Below are positions 9,172 to 18,469 of a stretch of DNA of 55,381 nt, piece after piece. This stretch comes from Frigoriflavimonas asaccharolytica (lineage in GTDB: Bacteria > Bacteroidota > Bacteroidia > Flavobacteriales > Weeksellaceae): contig NZ_JABSNO010000024.1 in assembly GCF_013294015.1 (NCBI RefSeq), positions 1-55,381 of the forward strand. Reading direction: 5' to 3'. The translations under genes were made by a program, and so were the position numbers. Within the stretch, counting starts at the first letter, position 1. Each line of letters starts with the position of its first letter. Below the pieces are notes generated by a model that ran no database searches, was not told the origin of the DNA, and saw only the letters and a program-made list of their open reading frames with translations.

Positions 9172-10338
9172 ATGTCTATCAAAATTATATTTTCCGACGC
9201 TCAATATTGGGAAGAATTTCTTCCGCTTACTTTCACAAAACCTGTTGCAGAAATGCGATTTGGAATTTTAACTTTCGCAGAACGTTGGAAAAAATTGTTG
9301 AATGCAACGGATTGTTTCTATTTAACCCAAGATTATTTGCAAGAAAAATTTCCAGGCACAAAATCTGGCGAAGTTTTATTTTTAGTTCCAAATTTCTTGC
9401 CAACGGAAAAAGTCGTTCAAGATATTATTGATTTAAAGTGCGGAGAAGCATTGGTTTATAAAGATGAATTGATTGCTACAAAAATTGATATCGAAAAATT
9501 TAGTTTAAACAATATTTCAAAAATGACGGATATTGAAGAAGATTTAATCTTTGTATCCAAACCAGCAGATCTATTCACCTACAATGAAAACGCCATCAAT
9601 TTCGATTTTGAATTATTAACAAAAAACAAAACATCACAAGAACTTTCCGAGACGAATGGTTTTCTTGGGAACGCAGAAGATTTATTCATAGAAGAAGGTG
9701 CGAGTGTAGAATTTTCTACTTTAAATTGTAAAACCGGAAAAATCTACATCGGGAAAGATGCAGAAGTGATGGAAGGTTGCAACCTTCGTGGTCCAATTTC
9801 TTTGGGAGATCATTCTAAATTTAATTTGGGCGCAAAAATTTATGGTGCAACAAGCATCGGTCCGCATTGCAAAATTGGCGGAGAAGTAAATAATATTGTA
9901 GTTTTTGGCTATTCTAATAAAGGACATGATGGTTTCCTTGGAAATTCTGTGATCGGCGAATGGTGCAATTTGGGAGCAGACACAAATTCTTCCAATCTTA
10001 AAAACAACTATGCCGAAGTAAAACTTTGGAATTACAAAGCAAAATCTTACCGAAAAACAGGTTTACAATTTGCAGGTGTAATTATGGGAGATCATTCTAA
10101 AACTGCCATCAATACACAATTAAACACTGGAACTGTAGTAGGAATGGCTGCAAATATTTTTAAATCTGGATTTCCACCAAATTTAATAGAGAATTTTACC
10201 TGGGGTGGAATGAAAGGCGACGAAAAATTCAGGTTAGACAAAGCCTACGAGGTTGCAGAAATGGCAATGTCTCGTAGAAAAATTGCTTTTACAGATGAAG
10301 ATAAAAGAATCATGGAGTTTGTTTATGAGAATTATTAA
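9172..10338 (+). CDS. GlmU-like putative sugar-nucleotide transferase with left-handed beta-helix
   Basis: A 388-residue protein. The N-terminal half (about 1-160: FSDAQYWEEFLPLTFTKPVAEMRFGILTF) is the divergent sugar-nucleotidyltransferase-like domain typical of Bacteroidetes GlmU-family proteins. The second half is a hexapeptide-repeat left-handed beta-helix (IYIGKDAEVMEGCNLRGPISLGDHSKFNLGAKIYG, NSVIGEWCNLGADTNSSNLKNNYAEV). Known: true GlmU makes UDP-GlcNAc. This subfamily lacks the canonical LAAGxGTRM motif, so an acyl- or nucleotidyltransferase role on a sugar is plausible but unproven. It is preceded by the rpmE2 terminator and followed by 218 bases of spacer before guaB. Confidence 0.85.
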   Translation: MSIKIIFSDAQYWEEFLPLTFTKPVAEMRFGILTFAERWKKLLNATDCFYLTQDYLQEKFPGTKSGEVLFLVPNFLPTEKVVQDIIDLKCGEALVYKDELIATKIDIEKFSLNNISKMTDIEEDLIFVSKPADLFTYNENAINFDFELLTKNKTSQELSETNGFLGNAEDLFIEEGASVEFSTLNCKTGKIYIGKDAEVMEGCNLRGPISLGDHSKFNLGAKIYGATSIGPHCKIGGEVNNIVVFGYSNKGHDGFLGNSVIGEWCNLGADTNSSNLKNNYAEVKLWNYKAKSYRKTGLQFAGVIMGDHSKTAINTQLNTGTVVGMAANIFKSGFPPNLIENFTWGGMKGDEKFRLDKAYEVAEMAMSRRKIAFTDEDKRIMEFVYENY

Positions 10339-10453
10339 TCATAAAAAAGTTAAAAGATTAGCGATTGTGTGAGAATTTCAAATATGAAAAATTAGCGATA
10401 ATAAAAAGATTCTGCTTATTTCGGTTTTTGCCAAACTGAATTTACGCAGAAAA

Positions 10454-10479
10454 CTTTTGTTTCTTTTGTGGCTAAAAAA
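10454..10479 (+). repeat. Dispersed intergenic repeat, copy 1
   Basis: CTTTTGTTTCTTTTGTGGCT followed by an A run. The same core occurs twice in the 17.3-17.5 kb spacer, once in each orientation. It lies in the spacer before guaB. Confidence 0.45.
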
Positions 10480-10556
10480 GATGTTGAGCTTTGAATTATT
10501 CTAAAATAATTTCCAATTCTAATTAAAAAACCTTAATTTCGCAAAGAAAGTGCCTT

Positions 10557-12017
10557 ATGCCAATTCAAGACAAAATTGTAGAACAAGCAATCACATTTGA
10601 TGATGTTCTATTAATCCCTTCCTATTCAGAGATTTTACCTAATCAGGTTTCTTTAAAATCTCGACTAACAGATAAAATTACCTTAAATATTCCCATCGTT
10701 TCTGCAGCAATGGATACCGTAACAGAAGCAGATCTTTCGATTGCGATTGCAAGAGTTGGAGGTATTGGCTTTATCCATAAAAATATGACGATTGCAGAAC
10801 AGGCTGCACAAGTAAACAAAGTAAAACGTTCGGAAAATGGGATGATTGCAGATCCTATCACACTTTCCAAGGATCATACTTTGGGCGAAGCAAAAGCATT
10901 GATGGCGAATTACAAAATTTCTGGATTGCCAGTTGTAGATTCGGATAATTATTTAATAGGAATCATCACCAATCGTGACGTAAAATACCAAGAAAATTTA
11001 GATATAAAGGTAGAAGCATTGATGTCTACCAAAGATTTGGTAACTTCTGATAAGCATACAACTTTAGAAACGGCAAAGCAAATTCTGCTAGAAAATAGAA
11101 TTGAAAAATTACCAATAGTAGACGAAAATTTTAAATTAGTTGGCTTAATTACCATAAAAGATATAGATAATCAACTAGAATATCCGAATGCTAACAAAGA
11201 CGAAGACGGTAGATTAATAGTTGGTGCAGGAGTTGGAGTTGGCGAAGATACCTTGGATAGAATTGCCGCTTTAGTAGATGCGGGAGTAGATATTATTGCG
11301 ATAGATTCTGCACACGGACATTCTATAGGTGTTTTAGATAAAATAAGAGAAATAAGAAAAGCCTATCCAGATTTGGACTTGATAGGTGGAAACATCGTAA
11401 CAGCAGAAGCTGCAAAAGATTTAATAGAAGCTGGCGCAAACGTTTTGAAAGTTGGTGTTGGTCCTGGTTCTATTTGTACAACAAGAGTTGTAGCCGGAGT
11501 TGGAGTTCCGCAATTGTCTGCAATTTATAATGTGTATGAATATGCCAAAACAAAAAATGTAACCGTAATTGCAGATGGAGGAATTAAATTATCTGGTGAT
11601 ATCGTAAAAGCAATCGCAAGTGGAGCAGGAGCAGTGATGCTCGGTTCGCTTTTGGCAGGAACAGATGAATCTCCGGGTGAAGAAATATTGTATCAAGGTA
11701 GAAAATTTAAAGCTTACCAAGGAATGGGAAGTCTTTCTGCTATGAAACGTGGTGGAAAAGAAAGATATTTTCAATCTGAAGCCAAGAAATTTGTACCAGA
11801 AGGTATAGAAGGAAGAGTGCCACACAAAGGAAAATTAGAGGAAGTTATTTTTCAATTAATTGGCGGACTTCGCGCTGGAATGGGATATTGCGGCACAAAA
11901 GATATTTCTACCCTTCAAAATGACGGAAAAATGGTGCAGATTACTGGAAGTGGTTTGAAGGAATCTCATCCTCATGATGTAATCATCACACAAGAAGCAC
12001 CGAATTATTCCATATAA
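10557..12017 (+). CDS. guaB: Inosine-5'-monophosphate dehydrogenase
   Basis: A 486-residue enzyme converting IMP to XMP with NAD+, the committed step of GMP synthesis. Seen: N-terminal barrel segment ([17 protein letters not shown]), two CBS domains inserted at about 95-205 ([21 protein letters not shown] and [22 protein letters not shown]), the catalytic loop GPGSICTTR with the nucleophile Cys at residue 307, the IMP phosphate site [11 protein letters not shown], and the flap [16 protein letters not shown]. Length and order match bacterial IMPDH. A likely translationally linked small lipoprotein gene begins 2 bases after its stop. Its upstream -7 element (TAATTTCG near 10534) is only a weak match to the Bacteroidetes consensus. 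Confidence 0.97.
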   Translation: MPIQDKIVEQAITFDDVLLIPSYSEILPNQVSLKSRLTDKITLNIPIVSAAMDTVTEADLSIAIARVGGIGFIHKNMTIAEQAAQVNKVKRSENGMIADPITLSKDHTLGEAKALMANYKISGLPVVDSDNYLIGIITNRDVKYQENLDIKVEALMSTKDLVTSDKHTTLETAKQILLENRIEKLPIVDENFKLVGLITIKDIDNQLEYPNANKDEDGRLIVGAGVGVGEDTLDRIAALVDAGVDIIAIDSAHGHSIGVLDKIREIRKAYPDLDLIGGNIVTAEAAKDLIEAGANVLKVGVGPGSICTTRVVAGVGVPQLSAIYNVYEYAKTKNVTVIADGGIKLSGDIVKAIASGAGAVMLGSLLAGTDESPGEEILYQGRKFKAYQGMGSLSAMKRGGKERYFQSEAKKFVPEGIEGRVPHKGKLEEVIFQLIGGLRAGMGYCGTKDISTLQNDGKMVQITGSGLKESHPHDVIITQEAPNYSI

Positions 12018-12019
12018 AT

Positions 12020-12436
12020 TTGAGGAAATATTTTATATTTTTAATGATGCTAGTTCTTTCAATTTTAAATAGTTGCGAGTCGGTTTCTTATCCATACAGA
12101 GCAGATCCAATTTCACAAGAGGAGAGCTTTGAAGAATTGATGATAATAGATGCGGTAGATAGAAAAGCTAGAGCAATTGCCGCCGCAAATCAGTTTTTAA
12201 ATGATGGTCCAGAAGATACGGTTGCAGCTATTTTAATTGAAAATGAAAGCAATTGCGATGTAATTATTAAAATATTTGGGATTAAAAATTACACGTTACC
12301 AATACCAAAAAATGGCAAAAATTTCTTAGTTGTTCCAAAAGGAAATTATAGTTTAAAAGGTGAAGTCTGCAATACAATTTATAATTCTACAAAAAATATT
12401 ACGCAAAGTATTAATTTGAAATTATCTGTAAATTAA
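12020..12436 (+). CDS. DUF6759-like small lipoprotein, paralogue 1
   Basis: 138 residues starting at a TTG only 2 bases after the guaB stop. That start is preferred because it gives a full lipoprotein signal (RKYFIFLMMLVLSILNSC, Cys at about 19); the next ATG at 12044 would shorten the signal. The C-terminal half carries the family core: an ESNCDVIIKIFG block, Y.LPIPKNGKNFLVVPKGNYSLKG, then EVCN..YNSTKN. The same core occurs in three other genes here (32.5, 34.0 and 50.4 kb), always with the two Cys. This copy is the shortest and lacks the N-terminal helical repeat of the others. I assign the DUF6759 name from memory of Flavobacteriia annotations; the function is unknown. Confidence 0.75.
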   Translation: MRKYFIFLMMLVLSILNSCESVSYPYRADPISQEESFEELMIIDAVDRKARAIAAANQFLNDGPEDTVAAILIENESNCDVIIKIFGIKNYTLPIPKNGKNFLVVPKGNYSLKGEVCNTIYNSTKNITQSINLKLSVN

Positions 12437-12452
12437 AATATTTCTTTCAAAT

Positions 12453-13511
12453 CTATTTTAAATTTTTCTTAAAATCCTCAATCCGAAAATCCGTTAAAGT
12501 ATTCCCTTTCTCAATTTTTTCTTTTGCATAAAGTCGAAAATCATTTTCGGTTTTTTCTAAAAGATGATCATAAGGTCCAACTGCAGATATTAGCTTCACC
12601 AAAACGGGCGAAATTTCTAATGCTATAAATAATCCTAAAATAAACATAGAAGCAACTGCCATTATCGGCGTCTCTTTTCCAAGCTCATCCAAAGCTTGCA
12701 GTCTTGCTGCAAAACCATTGAATCCATCTTCAAATTTTTCGGTTTTATTTCGTTCAGATTCAATATTTGTGTAGACTTTAGAAATTTCTTTGTCTAAATA
12801 ATCTTGGCGAGGTTGCATTGTTTTTCGGTAGTTTTCCAAATCTTGTAAGCGTTGATTTTTTAATTCCGCTTTTCGTTTTGCGTTGGTTCCAAAGCCAACT
12901 TTACCAGAAGTTAATCCGCTTTGCTTTCCCAGAATTTCTTTTTCTAATTCTACACTTGCGCTATCATAAGACATTTGATAGGCTGCAATTTTTTCAGAAA
13001 TTTGCTTTTTTTCTGTTTCAAAAGGTGTAGATTGTTGTAGAATTCTGCCATTCATTTCCTTCTGAAGTTGTGTTTTATTTCTTTGGATAATGGTATTTAA
13101 TTGTTTGTTAACTTCTTTTTCAAAAATTTTCAACTCCAAAGGTTTAGAAATCACAATTCCCAGAAAACCGGCTAATATCAACCTCGGAATTGCCATCAAT
13201 AGCTGATTCCACCAAGTTCCAGTTTTCTTTATGGATGAAACAATGTATCTATCCAAATTAAAAATCATCAATCCCCACAAAATTGCAAATACAACAGATG
13301 CCAAGACGCTATCAAAAATTGTAAACATTGCATAGCCTGCAGAAAGCGTGGCAAATACCGCGGTAAACAGAATTATACCACCAATTCCCGCGAACTTATT
13401 CCATTCACTTGGTGTTTTTCTTAGAATGTGCAGATTACCACCACTAAAAATTAATAGTGATTTTTGAAACCAATATATTTTATGATTTATTTTAATTTTC
13501 GAGTTTTCCAT
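12453..13511 (-). CDS. DUF4407 membrane protein with central coiled coil
   Basis: A 352-residue inner-membrane protein (start chosen at MENSKIK; an ATG 9 bases upstream is also possible). Seen: two to three hydrophobic helices near residues 40-110 (GIGGIILFTAVFATLSAGYA, SVVFAILWGLMIFNLDRYIV), a long charged coiled coil at about 135-265, and a further membrane segment (PIMAVASMFILGLFIALEI) before a short cytoplasmic tail. LDRYIVSSIKKTG is typical of DUF4407. Known: the family is widespread in Bacteroidetes and its function is undetermined. It converges tail-to-tail with the guaB-linked lipoprotein gene, leaving 16 bases between stops, so transcripts probably overlap. Confidence 0.85.
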   Translation of the reverse strand: MENSKIKINHKIYWFQKSLLIFSGGNLHILRKTPSEWNKFAGIGGIILFTAVFATLSAGYAMFTIFDSVLASVVFAILWGLMIFNLDRYIVSSIKKTGTWWNQLLMAIPRLILAGFLGIVISKPLELKIFEKEVNKQLNTIIQRNKTQLQKEMNGRILQQSTPFETEKKQISEKIAAYQMSYDSASVELEKEILGKQSGLTSGKVGFGTNAKRKAELKNQRLQDLENYRKTMQPRQDYLDKEISKVYTNIESERNKTEKFEDGFNGFAARLQALDELGKETPIMAVASMFILGLFIALEISPVLVKLISAVGPYDHLLEKTENDFRLYAKEKIEKGNTLTDFRIEDFKKNLK

Positions 13512-13631
13512 CTTGTACATATTATCAATTGGTGTTCCATTTTACAACAATGTTACAAATAGTATTAGGTTTTGCCAAGTAATAGTAAATTATTTTAGCA
13601 AAAAAAAATATATCTGGAAAATATTGAGCGT

Positions 13632-14186
13632 TTATTTTATTTTATCGGGGTTTTGCTTCACAAAACTTTCCCAACCAGTATAAGATTTTTCCGTAGAAAC
13701 GGTGCCAGAATTAAAGTGATGACAAACTGCAACAGCCAATCCATCAGAAGCGTCCAAATTTTTTGTGGCAAATTCTTTTAGTTGAAAAAGATTCAACAAC
13801 ATACCTGCAACTTGTTCTTTGCTCGCATTTCCGTTTCCGGTGATGGCCATTTTTATTTTTTTTGGAGAATATTCTGTAATCGGGATGTCTCTATGCAGAG
13901 ATGCTGCCATTGCAACTCCTTGCGCTCTGCCCAATTTTAGCATAGATTGCACGTTTTTGCCAAAGAATGGTGCTTCAAGCGCCACTTCATCTGGATGAAA
14001 TTCGTCTATCAATGCCAAGGTTTTATCAAAAATAACTTTAAGTTTCGTCTCGTGGTTTGGATATTTTTTCAAAATCAATTCATGCATAGAAATTAATTTC
14101 ATTTCTTTTTTAATGATTGAAATTAAACCAAATCCCATGATGGAAGTTCCTGGATCTATTCCCAAAATTATTTTTTCTATTTGCAT
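13632..14186 (-). CDS. ruvC: Crossover junction endodeoxyribonuclease RuvC
   Basis: 184 residues from MQIEKIILGIDPGT. A longer in-frame start (to 14300) is rejected because it would overlap the next divergent gene's promoter and start and adds unconserved sequence. Seen: first catalytic Asp in GIDPGTSIMG, Glu in VALEAPFFGKN, and the final acidic pair in NLDASDGLAVAVCHH, plus the KMAITGNGNASKEQV loop. It resolves Holliday junctions with RuvAB in the cytoplasm. It is divergent from the VIT protein gene, with about 100 bases between starts. Confidence 0.96.
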   Translation of the reverse strand: MQIEKIILGIDPGTSIMGFGLISIIKKEMKLISMHELILKKYPNHETKLKVIFDKTLALIDEFHPDEVALEAPFFGKNVQSMLKLGRAQGVAMAASLHRDIPITEYSPKKIKMAITGNGNASKEQVAGMLLNLFQLKEFATKNLDASDGLAVAVCHHFNSGTVSTEKSYTGWESFVKQNPDKIK

Positions 14187-14258
14187 TCGGTAAAAATAAG
14201 GATTTATAACAGCATTTAAATTCAACAAAGGAAAATTAATGATATTTAACTTTTTTCT

Positions 14259-14266
14259 TATCTTTA
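14259..14266 (+). promoter_or_regulatory. Candidate -7 element for the VIT gene
   Basis: TATCTTTA, one base off TAnnTTTG, 21 bases before the ATG at 14288. No clear -33 TTG at the expected distance. Confidence 0.4.
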
Positions 14267-14287
14267 ATAAATACTTAAAACCTACAG

Positions 14288-17200
14288 ATGAAAAATCCAA
14301 TTGCTCTGCTTTTGCTAATCCTGAGTTTCCAATTTTCTTTTGCGCAAATACCTATTATAGAAACTCCTCTCAAAGGTGGAGACTATCAAGTAAGTAATAA
14401 TGTAGTACTGCAAAAATTATCTTATGACGTGAAAATAACGGGCAATATTTCTACTACAATAGCAACCATGGTTTTTCGGAATAATACCAGCAGAATAATG
14501 GAAGGAAGATTAACTTTTCCTCTGCCAGAAGGCGTTTCTGTGAGCGGATATGCTTTGGATATCAATGGAAAATTACGAAATGCAGTTCCTGTAGAGAAGG
14601 CGAAAGCGAAAGAGGTTTTTGAAAGTATTGAAAAAAGAAATGTAGATCCAGGAATTCTGGAAAAAGTAGAAGGCAATAATTTCCGTACCAGAATTTACCC
14701 CATCAATCCGAATAGCGAGCGTACTGTTCAGATTACTTATAATCAAATATTAAAAAAAGTTGAAAATAATCTGCAATATTATTTGCCTCTGGATTATACA
14801 TCTGCAATTCCCAATTTCAATTTAAAAACATCTGTGTTTGAAAAAATAAATACTCCAAAATTGGAAGAGAAACCAGATGGCAGTTTTGATTTCGTTAAAA
14901 ATGGAAACGTTTGGGTGGCAGAAATTTCTAAATCAAATTATAAAACAACAGGCAATTTAAAAATAAATCTTCCGCAAAATGAAAACGAAAGTTCTGTTTT
15001 AATGCAAAAAGCGAGCGGAAATAATTTTTATTTTTTGGCAAATGTTCCTGTGAATTCTATTTCAAAAGCGAAGAAAATGCCAGAAACGCTGGGAATTATT
15101 TGGGACAATTCTTTAAGTGGTTTGCAAAGAGATCATGCAAAAGAATTCGAACTTTTGGATGAATATTTTAAAGCTGCAAAGAATATCACTGTGCAATTGG
15201 CCTTTATTAATAATGAATTTGAAGAGCGTAAAACATTCAAAATAAATAATGGAAATTGGCAAGAATTAAAAACCTATTTAAACAATGTAAATTATGATGG
15301 TGGAACAGATTTCAGTCAATTAAAAAATTTAAATGTTGATGAATATCTGCTTTTTTCCGATGGACTTTCATCTTTTGGAGACTTCAATTTTAACTTTAAT
15401 AAGCCAGTTTATACGATTGTTTCTTCCCCAAAAGCCAATTTTAGCCAACTGAAATTTATAAGTTTAAAATCAGGTGGTGAATTATTAAATATCCATCAAA
15501 ACCATCCAAATCAGGAAGTTAGAAAATTGCTTTTTCAAAATTTAAAGTTTTTAGGTATTAAAGACAATCATAATTTAGCAGAAGTATATCCAAAATTGCC
15601 ACAAAATGCAGAAGATAATCTAGTGATTACTGGAATTTCTGATACTGATGAAACATCGGTAAATTTGCTTTTCGGCTATGGAAATACGCCAGTTGTGGAA
15701 AAAATGATATTTCTTAATAGTAAAGAATCTACGACCAAAGATTGGGATATTTCCAAATTTTGGGCACAAAAAAAGATTTCTGAATTAGAATTATTTGAAG
15801 ATGTAAATAAAGAAGAAATCAATAATCTCGGAAAACAATTTGGAATTGCAACCAACAATACGAGTTTGATCGTTATGGAAAATGTGCAAGATTATGCGCG
15901 TTATGAAATTTTGCCTCCAGCAGAATTGCGAAAAGAATATGATGTGATGATGAAATCTGGTGCCGATTTGCGAGATAAGCGAATGACAGATTTGATGAAA
16001 CAAGCCGAAAACATGACGGAAAATTTAAAAAAATGGTGGAATACAGAATTTAAAAATGAAAAAAAATATCCGCAACCTAAGTCAAAAATAATTTTGAATG
16101 ATAGTGTTAGAACGCAAAATATTGAAGAAATGGTTGTATATTCTAGTGATGCAGATTATAGCTCTAGTCCACCACCACCACCTTCTGTAGATAGAGTGAC
16201 AGAAAATGAAAGTCGTGCCGAATTGCAAGAAGTTGTGGTACAGGGTTATACTAGATCTGAAAGCAGGCGCCAAACAGCTTCTGCTTCTAGAACAGTTTCT
16301 AGTGAAATAACTATGAGCAGACCAAATGCGAATGTACTAAATGTAATGGAGGGAAAAATTGGAGGTGTGAATGTTTCTATTGCCAAAGGAAAAATCACAA
16401 CCATTGATGTAAAATCTGATCAAGAATACATGAAATCTTTTGAGAAATTAAATACTGCTGAAAGTATTTACGCAGAATATTTAATTCAAAGAAAAAATTA
16501 CCTTCAAACGCCAAGTTATTATTTAGATATTTCTAAAATTTTGTTTCAAGCAAAGGACAAAAAATTAGGATTAAAAGTGTTGAGTTCCGTGGCAGATTTG
16601 GATATAGAAAATGAAGAATTGTATAAACTTCTCTATTACAAATTAAAGGAGCAAAATATCAACGATAAACAAGTTTGGATTTCTAAAAAAATTCTAGATT
16701 GGAGACCAATGGATCCGCAAAGTTACAGAGATTACGCTTTGGCTTTGGAAGACGATGGAAAACCGCAGGAAGCCTTGGATTATCTTTACCAAATTCTCAC
16801 AAAATCTTACACTCAAGAATTGGCAAATCGTGATGATGGAATAGAAGAAACCATCATTATGGAACTCAATTCTTTAATTTCCAGAAACAAAGGCAAATTA
16901 AATTTAAGCAAAATAAACCCAAAATTGATTGCAGATTTGCCTGTAAACATCCGTGTAGTATTGAATTGGAACAAAGATAATACGGATATTGATCTCTGGG
17001 TTACAGATCCGAACGGAGAAAAATGCATGTACTCTCATAAACAAACTGCAATTGGTGGAAGATTGAGTGACGATTTTACTGGTGGTTTCGGTCCAGAACA
17101 GTTTTTACTGAAAAAAGCCATTAAGGGAAAATATAAGATAGAAACCAATTTCTTTGGCGAAAATCAAGTCAGTATTTCTGGTCCAACAGCAATATTGGCG

Positions 17201-17320
17201 GAGATTTACATCAATTATGCAACTGGAAAACAAGAAAGAAAACTGGTAGTTTTTCAAAAGCAAAAAAAATCTAAAGAAGGAAATGGTGATGGAGTTTTGA
17301 TCGGGGAGTTTGAGTTTTAA
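14288..17320 (+). CDS. Large exported VIT/vWA-domain protein with TonB-plug-like insert and DUF2135 domain
   Basis: 1010 residues with signal peptide 1-20 (FSFAQ). Order seen: VIT domain about 30-160 (GRLTFPLPEGVSVSGYALDI, VFESIEKRNVDPGILEKV); vWA-like domain about 265-440 with a MIDAS DNSLS, GGTDF and FSDG; a helical linker; a Pro-rich stretch near 632; then 645-700 resembling a SusC/TonB-dependent receptor plug start (LQEVVVQGYTR..RRQTAS, NVLNVMEGKIGGVNVS). TPR-like helices follow at about 710-870, then DUF2135 from about 895 (VVLNWNKDNTDIDLWVTDPNGE). Known: VIT/vWA proteins are envelope proteins of unclear function. Inferred: the plug-like piece comes from domain shuffling. No barrel is present, so it is not a receptor itself. 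Confidence 0.88.
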   Translation: MKNPIALLLLILSFQFSFAQIPIIETPLKGGDYQVSNNVVLQKLSYDVKITGNISTTIATMVFRNNTSRIMEGRLTFPLPEGVSVSGYALDINGKLRNAVPVEKAKAKEVFESIEKRNVDPGILEKVEGNNFRTRIYPINPNSERTVQITYNQILKKVENNLQYYLPLDYTSAIPNFNLKTSVFEKINTPKLEEKPDGSFDFVKNGNVWVAEISKSNYKTTGNLKINLPQNENESSVLMQKASGNNFYFLANVPVNSISKAKKMPETLGIIWDNSLSGLQRDHAKEFELLDEYFKAAKNITVQLAFINNEFEERKTFKINNGNWQELKTYLNNVNYDGGTDFSQLKNLNVDEYLLFSDGLSSFGDFNFNFNKPVYTIVSSPKANFSQLKFISLKSGGELLNIHQNHPNQEVRKLLFQNLKFLGIKDNHNLAEVYPKLPQNAEDNLVITGISDTDETSVNLLFGYGNTPVVEKMIFLNSKESTTKDWDISKFWAQKKISELELFEDVNKEEINNLGKQFGIATNNTSLIVMENVQDYARYEILPPAELRKEYDVMMKSGADLRDKRMTDLMKQAENMTENLKKWWNTEFKNEKKYPQPKSKIILNDSVRTQNIEEMVVYSSDADYSSSPPPPPSVDRVTENESRAELQEVVVQGYTRSESRRQTASASRTVSSEITMSRPNANVLNVMEGKIGGVNVSIAKGKITTIDVKSDQEYMKSFEKLNTAESIYAEYLIQRKNYLQTPSYYLDISKILFQAKDKKLGLKVLSSVADLDIENEELYKLLYYKLKEQNINDKQVWISKKILDWRPMDPQSYRDYALALEDDGKPQEALDYLYQILTKSYTQELANRDDGIEETIIMELNSLISRNKGKLNLSKINPKLIADLPVNIRVVLNWNKDNTDIDLWVTDPNGEKCMYSHKQTAIGGRLSDDFTGGFGPEQFLLKKAIKGKYKIETNFFGENQVSISGPTAILAEIYINYATGKQERKLVVFQKQKKSKEGNGDGVLIGEFEF

Positions 17321-17363
17321 TGAAAAATATACGCTAATTTTAAGAGCTTGTTTAAAATTGTAT

Positions 17364-17387
17364 CAAAACCACAAAAGGAACAAAAGA
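17364..17387 (-). repeat. Dispersed intergenic repeat, copy 2 (inverted)
   Basis: On the minus strand this reads CTTTTGTTCCTTTTGTGGTT, nearly the same as copy 1 at 10454. With copy 3 about 100 bases downstream in the opposite orientation it could form a long-range hairpin. Confidence 0.45.
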
Positions 17388-17483
17388 TAATTATTGAAAA
17401 TAAGAAAAATCAAAGCTAACATAATATAAAGTGCTTATGTCGTGTAACTTATGGTAATTTTTAAGTATTGTAGAGCAGTACCT

Positions 17484-17506
17484 ATTGTTTCTTTTGTGTT
17501 AAAAAA
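17484..17506 (+). repeat. Dispersed intergenic repeat, copy 3
   Basis: ATTGTTTCTTTTGTGTT plus an A run, matching copy 1 at all but a few positions and inverted relative to copy 2. Lies just upstream of the MscS gene. Confidence 0.4.
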
Positions 17507-17538
17507 AACAGACAATTGCCACGTATAAATTAATAAAA

Positions 17539-18441
17539 ATGGAACAGGAAATAAGAGAAATTTTAGTTAATCCAATATTCGGGAAATTTGTGGCGGTATT
17601 TATTGGAGTCGCATTGATTTGGGCGATTCTCAATTTTATTCAGAAAAAAATCATTTCAAAAATTCAAAATAATGACAGTCTTTACCGCACGAAAAAAGCG
17701 GCCACTTTTTTGGGTTACTTTTTAACGATTATACTTCTCACTGTAATTTTCAGCGATAAATTGGGCGGATTAACCGTAACTCTTGGTGTTGCAGGTGCAG
17801 GAATTGCTTTTGCGTTGCAAGAAGTAATTGCATCTTTTGCAGGTTGGCTCGGCATTATGTTTGGTGGTTTTTACAAAACTGGAGATCGTGTACAATTAGG
17901 CGGTATAAAAGGCGATGTGATGGATATTGGCGTTTTGCGAACCACCATTATGGAAACCGGACAATGGGTAGATGGAGATTTGTACAACGGGAGAATTGTG
18001 ATGATTGCCAATAGTTATGTTTTCAAAGAACCCGTTTTCAATTATTCTGGAGATTTTCCGTTTTTATGGGACGAGATAAAAATCCCCATTCAATACGGTA
18101 GTAATTATGATAAAACCACACAAATTTTAGAAAATATTGGGGTTGAAATAGCGGGAGATCTTACCGAACAAAGTAAAATAAAATGGAAAAGCTTGCAAAA
18201 AACATTCAAATTAGAAGACTCGCAAACAGAACCAATGGTTTCCTTAATTGCGAATGATAATTGGGTAGAATTTACCTTGAGATACGTGGTGAGTTACAAA
18301 AAAAGGCGGGCAACAAAAACGCTGCTTTTTACGAAAATTTTAAAGGAAATAGAAGCTACAAATGGCGAAATTGGTTTTGCATCTACGACAATTCAGTTGG
18401 TTAATCCTCCAAAATTTAAAGTGGAAGTTGAGGGAAAATGA
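17539..18441 (+). CDS. MscS-family mechanosensitive ion channel
   Basis: A 300-residue inner-membrane protein. Seen: hydrophobic helices near 15-35 and 55-75, then the pore-lining TM3 region GVAGAGIAFALQEVIASFAGW with the Gly/Ala pattern of MscS. The beta domain follows (GIMFGGFYKTGDRVQLGGIKGDVMDIGVLRTTIME), then the alpha/beta cytoplasmic domain (IPIQYGSNYDKTTQIL). Length is close to E. coli MscS (286). Known: such channels release solutes on hypo-osmotic shock. It is monocistronic, preceded by the repeat-bearing spacer and convergent with the serine hydrolase gene, 28 bases apart. Confidence 0.92.
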   Translation: MEQEIREILVNPIFGKFVAVFIGVALIWAILNFIQKKIISKIQNNDSLYRTKKAATFLGYFLTIILLTVIFSDKLGGLTVTLGVAGAGIAFALQEVIASFAGWLGIMFGGFYKTGDRVQLGGIKGDVMDIGVLRTTIMETGQWVDGDLYNGRIVMIANSYVFKEPVFNYSGDFPFLWDEIKIPIQYGSNYDKTTQILENIGVEIAGDLTEQSKIKWKSLQKTFKLEDSQTEPMVSLIANDNWVEFTLRYVVSYKKRRATKTLLFTKILKEIEATNGEIGFASTTIQLVNPPKFKVEVEGK

Positions 18442-18469
18442 TAGAAGTATTTTGATGAAACTATGGTAA

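Noticed and set aside
14187-14300. N-terminal extension of ruvC
   Set aside because: It adds 38 unconserved residues and would overlap the -7 element and start of the divergent VIT gene; RuvC normally begins a few residues before IDPGT.
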